From a bacterium (lineage in GTDB: Bacteria > Actinomycetota > Coriobacteriia > Coriobacteriales > CADBOM01), in NCBI GenBank assembly GCA_024698685.1, contig JAILQZ010000094.1, positions 1 to 59,689 of the forward strand: a stretch of 59,689 nt of DNA. Direction: 5' to 3'. A program made the position numbers and the translations under genes. This document shows, in pieces, positions 35,353 through 43,269 of the stretch (its first letter is position 1; each line of letters begins with the position of its first letter). Under the pieces are notes generated by a model. The model ran no database searches and had not been told where the DNA came from. It saw only the letters and a list, made by a program, of their open reading frames with translations.

Positions 35353-36531
35353 ATGAACAACACCATCGGCGCGGACAGGGCAGCAGAGTCCGGAGGCTCT
35401 CGAACGGCCGAAATCGCCGCATCCGATACGGATATTCTAAGCAATCCTTTCAGCTTGATGAAGGATTCCTCAAGCAAAAGGGTCGCCTTCTTCGACAACG
35501 CGAAGGGCCTGCTAATCCTGCTCGTAGTAATGGGGCATTTGCTTACCTATATGCCCAGTAACTCTTCTATGCTGATGAGCACCGCGGCAATCTGGATCTA
35601 CACCTTCCACATGCCGCTGTTCCTGTTCATCGGGGGCATCTTCGCGTCGAAATCCTATAGCGAGGAGAACGAGTACCGCGGGGAGAACTTCCTCTTCTAC
35701 ATGGCGCTATGCCTGATCTTCGCCCTCCTCTCGCTGGCCGCCAAGGTGGCGATGGGTGGCGAGCTGGAATTCAACTTCTTCAACCAGGCCAATTCGCCTT
35801 GGTACCTTTGGGTCATGGCGGTCTACGTGCTGATGGTTCCGCTCTTCGCGCGCATCAAGCCCGGCGTTATTCTGCCTATCCTGGTGGCGCTCGCGCTCTG
35901 CAGCGGCTTTTGGCTCGACTCCGGCAACCGCACGCTCTTCGCATGCGCCAAGCTGATCGTCTACTGCCCGATCTTCGCAGCCGGGTGCTACATCGGCTTG
36001 CCGCGAGCCTTGCGCATCCAGGAGCGCATCCTCTCCTCCAACAAGGTTTGGATCGTTCGGATCGTGGCCCTCGCGGTGCTCGTCGCGTGGTTCGCTTTCC
36101 TCTACGAGCTCGGACCGGATAGGGCGATCGTCTTCAAGCAGATGTCCACTGGCTGGAACGAATTCGACATCATGGCCGAGAGGTTGGGCGGCTCGGCCTG
36201 GCTCTTCATCGCGATGCGGCTTGGATTCTACGCCTGGTCTGCGTTGATCGGCATCGCCTTCATGCTTATGGCCCCGAAGCGCAAGTGCTTCCTCACCCGC
36301 TGGGGAGAGCACAGCCTGCAGATCTACATCCTGCACATCATCGTCATCAACGTCATGAGCCACTTCGGGTTCTTCGAGTACCTGCTGGGACTTTCGCATT
36401 GGATGATCTTCTATCCATTCGTGCTGGCGGTGATCCTCACCGCGCTGATCGGAGCGCCGAGGTTCTTGCAGACGTGGGCCAACGCGCTCAAGCGCCTCTG
36501 CAAGAAGGCCGTACGCCCGTCAGCCCCATAG
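35353..36531 (+). CDS. Acyltransferase 3-family membrane protein
   Basis: About 392 residues from the ATG at 35353, which follows GGAAGC. After a hydrophilic 45-residue N-terminus comes the family signature FFDNAKGLLILLVVMGHLLTY (catalytic histidine in VMGH) and FHMPLFLFIGGIFASKS, then about ten membrane segments and a short basic tail. Such enzymes O-acetylate or otherwise acylate sugars of surface polymers. It is divergent from licD, and both probably decorate the same envelope glycan; that link is inference. An upstream in-frame ATG at 35338 is also possible. Confidence 0.85.
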   Translation: MNNTIGADRAAESGGSRTAEIAASDTDILSNPFSLMKDSSSKRVAFFDNAKGLLILLVVMGHLLTYMPSNSSMLMSTAAIWIYTFHMPLFLFIGGIFASKSYSEENEYRGENFLFYMALCLIFALLSLAAKVAMGGELEFNFFNQANSPWYLWVMAVYVLMVPLFARIKPGVILPILVALALCSGFWLDSGNRTLFACAKLIVYCPIFAAGCYIGLPRALRIQERILSSNKVWIVRIVALAVLVAWFAFLYELGPDRAIVFKQMSTGWNEFDIMAERLGGSAWLFIAMRLGFYAWSALIGIAFMLMAPKRKCFLTRWGEHSLQIYILHIIVINVMSHFGFFEYLLGLSHWMIFYPFVLAVILTALIGAPRFLQTWANALKRLCKKAVRPSAP

Positions 36532-36621
36532 TTGCAGGGCAGATGCCATTTGCCCCGTCGGCAAGCACACGCTGAAATCTATGGCGCAATGCGCGCTTTA
36601 TCTGTTACAATGTGTTTTCGC

Positions 36622-36695
36622 GGCGACGTGGCCAAGAGGTAAGGCAGAGGCCTGCAAAGCCTTTACCCCCGGTTCGAATCCGGGCGTCGCCTCCA
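36622..36695 (+). tRNA. tRNA-Cys (anticodon GCA), CCA encoded
   Basis: Acceptor GGCGACG/CGTCGCC, anticodon loop CTGCAAA with anticodon GCA, T-loop TTCGAAT and encoded CCA. A TACAAT hexamer at 36606 is a plausible -10 element, without a good -35. Confidence 0.95.
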
Positions 36696-36705
36696 TAGAC
36701 TTCCC

Positions 36706-36731
36706 AACGGCTGGAATCCCCAGCCGTTTTT
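36706..36731 (+). terminator. Terminator of tRNA-Cys
   Basis: AACGGCTGG and CCAGCCGTT form a 9-bp stem followed directly by TTTTC. Confidence 0.9.
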
Positions 36732-36810
36732 CATTGGTCCGAAGGGCGATGGGAGCGAGGCGGCGCGTCGATCGCTTTCCCACCCTGAGCTGGGCAAGCA
36801 TCTCTGGGGA

Positions 36811-36840
36811 AACGAAAACGGCGGTCGCTCGGACCGCCGT
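36811..36840 (-). terminator. Terminator after tRNA-Leu
   Basis: On the minus strand ACGGCGGTC pairs with GACCGCCGT and is followed by TTTCGTTT, about 10 bases past the tRNA. It probably ends the secG-tRNA-Leu transcript. Confidence 0.85.
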
Positions 36841-36850
36841 GATTCTCAAG

Positions 36851-36936
36851 TGGTGTCGGTGGAGGGATTTGAACCCTCACGTCCGTTCGGACACTAGCCC
36901 CTCAAGCTAGCGCGTCTGCCGTTCCGCCACACCGAC
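36851..36936 (-). tRNA. tRNA-Leu (anticodon GAG), CCA encoded
   Basis: Class II tRNA with acceptor GTCGGTG/CACCGAC, anticodon arm GCTAG-C-TTGAGGG-GCTAG, a long variable arm (TGTCCGAACGGACG), T-loop TTCAAAT and encoded CCA. It lies 14 bp downstream of secG on the same strand and shows no promoter of its own. Confidence 0.95.
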
Positions 36937-36950
36937 ATATGTTCCCGCAA

Positions 36951-37187
36951 CTAGTGCGGGTAGATGATCATCATCACCAGAATGGTGACGATGAATATTA
37001 TAGCCAGAATAACCGTGATTCGATCGAGATTTTTCTCGACGATCGCGGTGCCCATAGTCTGATTGATGGTGCTGGCGAGCATCTCGCTGACGCCGGTGCC
37101 CTTGCCGGAATGGAGCATGACCATGATCACGAGACCGATTCCGGAGATCAACCATAGAGCGATGACTATCCAAAGCAAAACTGCCAA
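36951..37187 (-). CDS. secG: Preprotein translocase subunit SecG
   Basis: SecG is the small non-essential subunit of the SecYEG translocon. The 78-residue protein has two membrane segments (LLWIVIALWLISGIGLVIMVMLHSG and ITVILAIIFIVTILVMMIIY) with the conserved cytoplasmic loop of the family between them (KGTGVSEMLASTINQTMGT). The start is a TTG with AGGAG six to seven bases upstream. It is last in the glycolytic gene order, as in many actinobacteria, but has a strong promoter of its own at 37239-37267. Confidence 0.9.
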   Translation of the reverse strand: MAVLLWIVIALWLISGIGLVIMVMLHSGKGTGVSEMLASTINQTMGTAIVEKNLDRITVILAIIFIVTILVMMIIYPH

Positions 37188-37238
37188 AGCAAACTCCTAA
37201 ATTGCATCCTTACGACGTTTCATCGTCGCGGAAATCCG

Positions 37239-37267
37239 ATTATAGTGTCTTGCCCCAACCGCTTCAA
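37239..37267 (-). promoter_or_regulatory. Promoter of secG
   Basis: On the minus strand TTGAAG (37262-37267), a 17-base spacer and a consensus TATAAT (37239-37244), about 50 bases before the secG start. Confidence 0.75.
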
Positions 37268-37356
37268 GCATTTGATTCCCTTTGTGGGATGAAAACCCGT
37301 AATCGGCAAAAAGCGGACGAGGGCGCGGCTCGACCGGCGTGGCAAGTCGACGGCTC

Positions 37357-38922
37357 CTAGCGGGCCAGCAGGCTCCTTCCCGTCCACAGCTCGGGAATCT
37401 CGACGCCTGCGAGATCGAAGAAGGTTGGCGCGATGTCCGCCAAGCGGCCATCTCCATCGACGAAGGCGAGCTTGCCACTGTTCTCGCCGCTCTCATCGAT
37501 TGCGATCAGCGGCACCGGCGAGAGCGAATGCGCGGTCATCGGAGAGCCTTCCTCGGTCAGCATGACGTCGGCATTGCCGTGGTCGGCGGTTATCAGGCAG
37601 ACGCCCTTCTTGTCCTTGATCGTCTTGACGAGCCTGGCGACGCACGCATCTACCGCCTCGACGGCGGTCTTGGCCGCGGGAATCGAGCCGGTGTGCCCTA
37701 CCATGTCGCAGTTGGCGAAGTTGACGATGTAGAACTGCGCGCGCTCGCCGAGGATGGCGTCGACCAGCGCATCGCAAACCTCATAGGCGCTCATCTCAGG
37801 CTGAAGGTCGTAGGTCGCGACCTTAGGACTCGGAATGAGGATGCGTTCCTCCCCCTCCTTCGGCGCCTCGACGCCGCCGTTGAGGAAGAATGTGACATGC
37901 GCGTACTTCTCGGTCTCGGCGATGTGCAACTGCTTGAGGCCCATCGCGGAGATCGCGTCTGCCATCACCATCTCGGGGAACTCCTTCGGGAAGGCGATCG
38001 GCAGCCCGAACGAAGCGTCGTACTCGGTCATGCAGACATAGTCGACCTCGGGCGAGAGCACCTTATCGAAGCCGTCGAATCCAGGCTGCGTGAATGCGCG
38101 AGTGAGCTCGCGCGCTCTGTCGGGGCGGAAGTTGAAGAAGATGATGCCGTCGCCGTCGCGCACGCCCGCGTCGCAAAACGCCACGGGAACGATGAACTCG
38201 TCGGTCACGCCCTCGGCATAGCTCGCCTCGACGGCGGCCTTCGGCGAAAGCTCGGTGATGTAGCCCTTTGAGGCCTCGTCGGGGATGACGATGGTATCCC
38301 AGTGGCGCTTGACCCTCTCCCAGCGATTGTCGCGGTCCATGCCGTAGTAGCGACCGCCTAACGAGGCGATGATCGCATCGGCACCGAACTCCTCGCGAAT
38401 GCCGGCGAGATGCTCCTCGAGCTCCTCGACGTAGCCAGCACCACTCGTGGGCGAGACGTCGCGGCCGTCCATGAAGGCGTGGACATGCACGCTGGAGACT
38501 CCGCGACCGCAGGCCATGTCGACGAGCGCCTCAAGATGCTCGAGCTCGCTGTGGACTCCTCCGTCGGAGAGCAAGCCCATGAAATGCAGCGTCTTTCCGC
38601 GCTCCTTCACCGCATCCATGATCTTGACCAGCACCTCGTTGGAGAGGATCGAACCGTCGGCTATTGCGTTGTTGATGCGGGAGAGGTCCTGGTAGATGAT
38701 GCGCCCCGAGCCGATGTTGAGATGCCCTACCTCGGAGTTGCCCATCTGGCCCGCAGGCAGGCCGACGTTCTCGCCGCACGCCTCGATGAGGCGCACCGGG
38801 TAGTCCTTGCCCGAGAGCAGATAGTCCAGATGCGGCTTGTCAGCCAGGCTGATCGCGTTGCCCGGGCCGCTCTCCGCGATTCCGAATCCGTCCATGATCA
38901 CCAAAAGTGCCGGTGTCTTCAA
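37357..38922 (-). CDS. gpmI: 2,3-bisphosphoglycerate-independent phosphoglycerate mutase
   Basis: GpmI interconverts 3- and 2-phosphoglycerate in glycolysis. The start is a TTG at 38922 preceded by AAGGAGG at eight-base spacing; the track ORF continues backwards through tpiA and is false. The 521-residue protein contains LLVIMDGFGIAESGPGNAIS with the metal-binding aspartate, the phosphoserine motif GLPAGQMGNSEVGHLNIGSGR, HAFMDGRDVSPTS and C-terminal ITADHGNAD and MTAHSLSPVPL. All motifs for the two-metal enzyme are visible. A hairpin lies between tpiA and this gene. Confidence 0.95.
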   Translation of the reverse strand: MKTPALLVIMDGFGIAESGPGNAISLADKPHLDYLLSGKDYPVRLIEACGENVGLPAGQMGNSEVGHLNIGSGRIIYQDLSRINNAIADGSILSNEVLVKIMDAVKERGKTLHFMGLLSDGGVHSELEHLEALVDMACGRGVSSVHVHAFMDGRDVSPTSGAGYVEELEEHLAGIREEFGADAIIASLGGRYYGMDRDNRWERVKRHWDTIVIPDEASKGYITELSPKAAVEASYAEGVTDEFIVPVAFCDAGVRDGDGIIFFNFRPDRARELTRAFTQPGFDGFDKVLSPEVDYVCMTEYDASFGLPIAFPKEFPEMVMADAISAMGLKQLHIAETEKYAHVTFFLNGGVEAPKEGEERILIPSPKVATYDLQPEMSAYEVCDALVDAILGERAQFYIVNFANCDMVGHTGSIPAAKTAVEAVDACVARLVKTIKDKKGVCLITADHGNADVMLTEEGSPMTAHSLSPVPLIAIDESGENSGKLAFVDGDGRLADIAPTFFDLAGVEIPELWTGRSLLAR

Positions 38923-38958
38923 TGTTGGTGCCTCCTTGAAAACTTTCAAAACCAATGC

Positions 38959-38990
38959 ATCGGGGGCGCTTCTTGGTGCACGCCCCCGAT
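38959..38990 (-). promoter_or_regulatory. Hairpin between tpiA and gpmI
   Basis: ATCGGGGGCG and CGCCCCCGAT form a perfect 10-bp stem around a 12-base loop, four bases after the tpiA stop. No immediate T-tract follows, so processing or partial attenuation is more likely than full termination. Confidence 0.55.
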
Positions 38991-38993
38991 TGT

Positions 38994-39785
38994 CTACCTC
39001 TTCATGAGCTCCTTTGCCGACTTGACTATGTCGTGGAAGTCCTCTGCGTCGAGCGAGGCCCCTCCGATGAGCCCCCCGTCGACGTTTTCCAACGGCAGGA
39101 TCTGATGTGCGTTGGCCGGCTTGAGCGAGCCGCCATAGAGAATCCTTACAGCCTCCGCGACTTCGCTGCCGAACATCTCGCGCACGAGGCCCCTGATGGC
39201 CGCGCAGATCGCGTCGATCTTCTCCGGGATGGGCACCTCGCCGGTGCCGATCGCCCAGATCGGCTCGTAGGCGATGATCGACTTCGCGACGTCGGTGGCG
39301 GAAAGGCCCTCGAGCGCAGTGCGAATCTGCCCCGAGACGAACTCGACGGTTCCGCCGGCCTTGTTGACCTCGAGGCTCTCGCCGCAGCAGATGATCGGGA
39401 TGATGCCGTGTTCCAGCAGCAGCTTGACCTTGCGCGCGACCAGCTCGTCGCTCTCGCCGTTGTGCTGGCGGCACTCGGAGTGGCCTACGATGCAGTAGCT
39501 GCACTCGAGATCCTTGAGCATCTCGACGCTGACTTGCCCTGTAGCGGCGGCGATGCCCTCGGGCATCTCCTCGTAGACGTTCTGCGCGCCGAGCTGGATG
39601 TCGGAGCGGTCGAAGCTGAAGACGTTGGCCACGCCTTTGATGTAGGTGAACGGCGGGCAGAGGATGATGTCGATGTCAGGATATTTCTTGTCGCAGCAAT
39701 CGGAGATGCGCTGGGCGAGCCGCACGGAGCTGGCCCATGTGCAGTTCATCTTCCAATTGCCCGCTATGACGGCTTTGCGGCCCAT
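38994..39785 (-). CDS. tpiA: Triosephosphate isomerase
   Basis: TpiA interconverts dihydroxyacetone phosphate and glyceraldehyde 3-phosphate. The 263-residue protein has AGNWKMN with the catalytic lysine, CSYCIVGHSECRQHNGESDE with the catalytic histidine, AYEPIWAIGTGEVPIPE with the catalytic glutamate, YGGSLKPAN and GGLIGGASLDAEDFHDIV. The ATG follows a G-rich ribosome binding region. It is third in gap-pgk-tpiA-gpmI, 42 bp after pgk. Confidence 0.97.
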   Translation of the reverse strand: MGRKAVIAGNWKMNCTWASSVRLAQRISDCCDKKYPDIDIILCPPFTYIKGVANVFSFDRSDIQLGAQNVYEEMPEGIAAATGQVSVEMLKDLECSYCIVGHSECRQHNGESDELVARKVKLLLEHGIIPIICCGESLEVNKAGGTVEFVSGQIRTALEGLSATDVAKSIIAYEPIWAIGTGEVPIPEKIDAICAAIRGLVREMFGSEVAEAVRILYGGSLKPANAHQILPLENVDGGLIGGASLDAEDFHDIVKSAKELMKR

Positions 39786-39827
39786 TCCCTACCCCCTCGT
39801 GCTAGCCCGAGACCAGACTCCGGCCAA

Positions 39828-41006
39828 TCAGGCGTTGAGTGCGACGATTGCGGGAAGCTCGCACCCCTCGACCATCCTCATCGACGCACCGCCGCCGGTG
39901 GAGACGAAAGTGACCTCGTCGGCAAGGCCGAACTTCGCGATTGCAGCACCGCTGTCGCCACCTCCGACAACCGTGGTGGCGGCCTTGTTGGCAGCGAGCG
40001 CCTCGGCAACCTTGCGGGTGCCGTTCTCGAACGGCTTCATCTCGAAGACGCCCTGCGGGCCGTTCCAGAAGACCGTCTTGCCCTCCATGATGACGCTCTT
40101 GAAGAGCTCGCAGCTGGCCGGGCCGATGTCGAGGCCCATCATGTCGGATGGAATCTCGTCATAGCCCCTGATCGCCACGGTTGCGCTCTCGGAGAACTGG
40201 TCGGCGACGACGAAGTCGATGGGCAGCACGATATCGACGCCCTTCTCAGCCGCCTTTGCGAGCATGTTGCGCGCGTCCTCGAGGCAGTCCTCCTCGACGA
40301 TCGACTTGCCTACGTCGTAGCCCTGAGCCGCGAGGAACGTGAAGCACATGCCGCCGCCGACAAGCATCTTGTCGACGATGTTGATCAGGTTGTTGATGAT
40401 CTTGATCTTGTCGGAAACCTTAGAACCGCCGAGGATGGCGATGAAGGGGCGCTCGGGACTCTCGAGCATCGCACCGAGAACCTCGACCTCCTTGTCGAGG
40501 AGCAGGCCGCTATAGTGCGGAAGCATCCCAGCGAGAACGTCGATAGAGGCGTGGGCACGGTGCGCGGCGCCGAACGCGTCGTTGCAGTAGATGTCGCCGA
40601 ACTTGGCGAGCTCGGCAGCGAACTCCACGTCGTTCTTCTTTTCGCGCGGGTCGAATCGCAGGTTCTCGAGCATCAGCACCTGGCCATTCTCGAGCGCGTC
40701 CACCATCTGCTGCGAGGCCTCGCCCGTGACCTCGGGAGAGACGAGCACCTCGGCGCCCAAGAGCCTGCCGAGCACGCGCGCGGCGGGCGCGACGGAGAAG
40801 TCGGCCTCGAAGCCGATGCCGCTCGGACGGCCCAGGTGCGTGAGGATGATGACCTTGGCACCCTCGTCGGCGAGGTACTTGATGGTCGGCAGCGAACCCC
40901 TGATGCGTGCATCGTCGGTTACGGTGCCCTCCGAAAGCGGAACGTTGAAATCGACACGCAGCAGAACGCGCTTGCCCTTGACATCAGCTTCACGAATGCT
41001 CTTCAT
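39828..41006 (-). CDS. pgk: Phosphoglycerate kinase
   Basis: Pgk transfers phosphate from 1,3-bisphosphoglycerate to ADP, an ATP-forming step. The 392-residue product starts MKSIREADVKGKRVLLRVDFNVPLSEG after TTTAGGGGAG; the track extension is unsupported. Motifs: RVDFNVPL, ILTHLGRPSG, LMLENLRFDPREKKND, FIAILGGSKVSDKI, MLVGGGM, FWNGPQGVFEMKPFENGT and VVGGGDSGAAIAKFGL. It is separated from gap by 108 bp containing a long hairpin. Confidence 0.97.
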   Translation of the reverse strand: MKSIREADVKGKRVLLRVDFNVPLSEGTVTDDARIRGSLPTIKYLADEGAKVIILTHLGRPSGIGFEADFSVAPAARVLGRLLGAEVLVSPEVTGEASQQMVDALENGQVLMLENLRFDPREKKNDVEFAAELAKFGDIYCNDAFGAAHRAHASIDVLAGMLPHYSGLLLDKEVEVLGAMLESPERPFIAILGGSKVSDKIKIINNLINIVDKMLVGGGMCFTFLAAQGYDVGKSIVEEDCLEDARNMLAKAAEKGVDIVLPIDFVVADQFSESATVAIRGYDEIPSDMMGLDIGPASCELFKSVIMEGKTVFWNGPQGVFEMKPFENGTRKVAEALAANKAATTVVGGGDSGAAIAKFGLADEVTFVSTGGGASMRMVEGCELPAIVALNA

Positions 41007-41047
41007 TTGCTCCCCTAAAGATCCTAGTAACTTGCCTTTTTCGTCTA

Positions 41048-41086
41048 TGAAGCCACCCAATTCGTTCCCGAATATGGATGGCTTCA
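41048..41086 (-). promoter_or_regulatory. Long hairpin between gap and pgk
   Basis: On the minus strand TGAAGCCATCC pairs with GGGTGGCTTCA, continued by an inner ATTCG/CGAAT stem with a GGAA loop. GACGAAAAAGGC follows, with no T-tract, so it is probably a processing or stability element. Confidence 0.55.
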
Positions 41087-41114
41087 CTTAGTCGATTTCT
41101 ATGGTGTTGTTGTG

Positions 41115-42122
41115 CTAAGCCATTACATACTTGGCCAGGTCCTTGACCCTCTCGGAATACCCGGCCTCATTATCGTACCAAGCTATCACCTTGACCAGAT
41201 TAGACTCTCCACCAATGACCATCGTCAGCCCGCTATCGAATACCGCGGAGTAGAGGTTTCCGATCACGTCGCACGAGACGATCGGGTCGGTGCAGTAGTC
41301 GATGTAGCCCTTCATATAGCCCTCTGCGGCCTCCTGGAATGCCGCGTTGACGATCTCCTTGGTGACCGGCTTCTCGAGCTCGCAGACGAGGTCGACCATC
41401 GAGCCGTCGGGGGTGGGAACCCTGGTGGCCATGCCGTCGAGCTTGCCTGCAAGCTGCGGGAGAACGAGGCCGATGGCCTTTGCGGCACCGGTGGTGGTGG
41501 GAATCATCGAGACGGCGCCGGCACGTGCGCGGCGAAGGTCCTTGTGGGACTTGTCGAGCATTTGCTGGTCGTTGGTGTAGGCGTGGATGGTGTTGATGAA
41601 GCCGCGCTTGATTCCGAATGCGTCGTCGAGGACGCGCGCGACGGGCGCGAGGCAGTTGGTGGTGCACGACGCGTTGGAGATGATGTTCATCGTATCCTTG
41701 TCGTAGATCTGCTCGTTGACGCCCATGACGATGGTGGCATCGACGTTCTTGCCGGCAGCGGTGAGGATGACCTTCTTGACCTTGTCGGAGAGATGGTCCT
41801 TGGCCTTCAGGCCGTCGTTGTTCTTGCCCGACGACTCGATGACGATGTCGACATCGTGGTCATCCCAGGGAATCGCAGCGATGGACTCGCGCTCGTTGTA
41901 GACGGGAACGAAATGGCCGTCGACGATGATGCCGCCGTCGCCGGGAACGACGCTCTCGTAAACCCGCCTATGGACGGAATCGTATTTGAGAAGGTGCGCC
42001 GCCGTTGCAAGATCGCGCGTTCCGTTGATCGCCACGATCTCGAAATCCGGGTCGTTCTCCATTGCGCGGAAGACTAGACGGCCGATGCGCCCGAATCCAC
42101 TGATTCCAACCTTGATAGCCAC
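41115..42122 (-). CDS. gap: Glyceraldehyde-3-phosphate dehydrogenase, type I
   Basis: Gap oxidises glyceraldehyde 3-phosphate with NAD(+) and phosphate. The 335-residue protein has the Rossmann GISGFGRIGRLVFRA, catalytic SNASCTTNCLAPV with the active cysteine, TIHAYTNDQQMLD, and VCELEKPVTKE. The start is a GTG with GAAAGGA nine bases upstream. It is first in the gap-pgk-tpiA-gpmI-secG unit, behind a palindrome that overlaps a TATAAT element at 42243-42248. Confidence 0.97.
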   Translation of the reverse strand: MAIKVGISGFGRIGRLVFRAMENDPDFEIVAINGTRDLATAAHLLKYDSVHRRVYESVVPGDGGIIVDGHFVPVYNERESIAAIPWDDHDVDIVIESSGKNNDGLKAKDHLSDKVKKVILTAAGKNVDATIVMGVNEQIYDKDTMNIISNASCTTNCLAPVARVLDDAFGIKRGFINTIHAYTNDQQMLDKSHKDLRRARAGAVSMIPTTTGAAKAIGLVLPQLAGKLDGMATRVPTPDGSMVDLVCELEKPVTKEIVNAAFQEAAEGYMKGYIDYCTDPIVSCDVIGNLYSAVFDSGLTMVIGGESNLVKVIAWYDNEAGYSERVKDLAKYVMA

Positions 42123-42233
42123 TTAAGATCATCCTTTCAATTTGCAAAAAGAGCCTGTAAAACACATGCTGGAGATTCGATTTTCAAGGCGCGTCACGGA
42201 GTCTCCGCAAGCGCGCCCAGATATGCTCGCCAT

Positions 42234-42253
42234 GCACTTCTGATTATAAGTGC
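42234..42253 (-). promoter_or_regulatory. Palindromic operator over the -10 element upstream of gap
   Basis: GCACTT and AAGTGC flank eight bases as a perfect inverted repeat. A consensus TATAAT on the minus strand (42243-42248) lies inside it, about 120 bp upstream of gap. The -35 is poor, which suggests regulated transcription. The binding protein is unknown. Confidence 0.55.
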
Positions 42254-42292
42254 TAGACCCCCATGAGTGGCGATTCATCACAAGAAAAGCAC

Positions 42293-43207
42293 TCATTCGA
42301 GCTCCCTTGCCATCGCCTCAATTCGGCGAATCCTGTGATATACGGCGGATTTGGACAAAGGCGGATTTGCGAGCTCTCCCAACTCGCGCAAAGAGGCCTC
42401 CGGATTTGCCAGCCGAAGTAGAGCGAGCTCCTGAAGGGCCGGGGAGAGCGACTCGATTCCGTAGGTGTCGACGAGCTGCCTGATGGCACCAACCTGGTCC
42501 ATCGCGGCGTTGATCGTCTTCGCCTGGTTGGCAACCTCGGCGTTGAGCCTGCGGTTGACGTCGTTGCGAACCGACTTGGTGACGCGGATGCTCTCCATGT
42601 TGAGGACCGCATTGTGCGCGCCGGTGCGGCCGAGGAACTCTACGATGAGATCTGCGCCCTTGAGGTAGATGACGAAGGTGTTCCTGCGACGCGTCACCTT
42701 GGCGGGGATGCCGAGCTCGACCATGAGGTCGACGAGCGCCGTGGCCAGCTCCTCGTGCGGGGTGGTCATCTCGAGGTGCGAGTCGCCGTTGGGATCGGCG
42801 ATGAACCCGCCGCCTATGAAGGCGCCGCGCAGGTAGGCCACCTTGCAGCAATCCTTCTTGACGAGCTTGGGATCGATGCCGAGGTCGAGGCCGCGCTCGG
42901 TGATGATGCCGAGGTTGTCGAGCGCCTCCTTGAGGCCGATCTGCGCGGGAACCATTATCAGGTAGTTGTAGGACTTATGCAGCACCGACCTGCGCGTGGT
43001 GATCTCGGTTTTGAGGCCGTAGAGCTCATGGATGAGGCTGACGACGCGGCGGGCGACCGAGGCGGTCTCGGTGGCTATCTCGAGCCTATAGTTGGCGGAG
43101 AGGTTGCCGTCGATGCGAATGAGCGCGGAGAGCTCCGCGACCTTGCAGTCCTCGCATTCCCACGGAACCCTCGAAAGCTCTTCTCTGACAGTCGATGCGA
43201 ATGACAT
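42293..43207 (-). CDS. whiA: WhiA-type sporulation/cell-division regulator
   Basis: WhiA has a LAGLIDADG homing-endonuclease-like domain and a C-terminal helix-turn-helix. The 304-residue protein shows MSFASTVREELSRV, ECEDCKVAELSALIRIDG, CCKVAYLRGAFIGGGFIADPNGDSHLEM and the C-terminal LQELALLRLANPEASLRELGELANPPLSKSAVYHRIRRIEAMARELE. It regulates division and development in actinobacteria. It is last in the rapZ-yvcK-whiA module; the gap promoter follows. Confidence 0.95.
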   Translation of the reverse strand: MSFASTVREELSRVPWECEDCKVAELSALIRIDGNLSANYRLEIATETASVARRVVSLIHELYGLKTEITTRRSVLHKSYNYLIMVPAQIGLKEALDNLGIITERGLDLGIDPKLVKKDCCKVAYLRGAFIGGGFIADPNGDSHLEMTTPHEELATALVDLMVELGIPAKVTRRRNTFVIYLKGADLIVEFLGRTGAHNAVLNMESIRVTKSVRNDVNRRLNAEVANQAKTINAAMDQVGAIRQLVDTYGIESLSPALQELALLRLANPEASLRELGELANPPLSKSAVYHRIRRIEAMARELE

Positions 43208-43269
43208 CGCTAGCGCACCTCCAGAGCCTCAAACCTGCAGCGCATTTCGCCACGCCCCTATTATGCACC

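Noticed and set aside
35235-35498. N-terminal extension of the LicD protein
   Set aside because: It overlaps the divergent acyltransferase start and has no LicD similarity; later ATG codons fit better.
38955-41018. 687-residue plus-strand ORF
   Set aside because: Antisense shadow of tpiA and pgk, whose reading frames are unambiguous.
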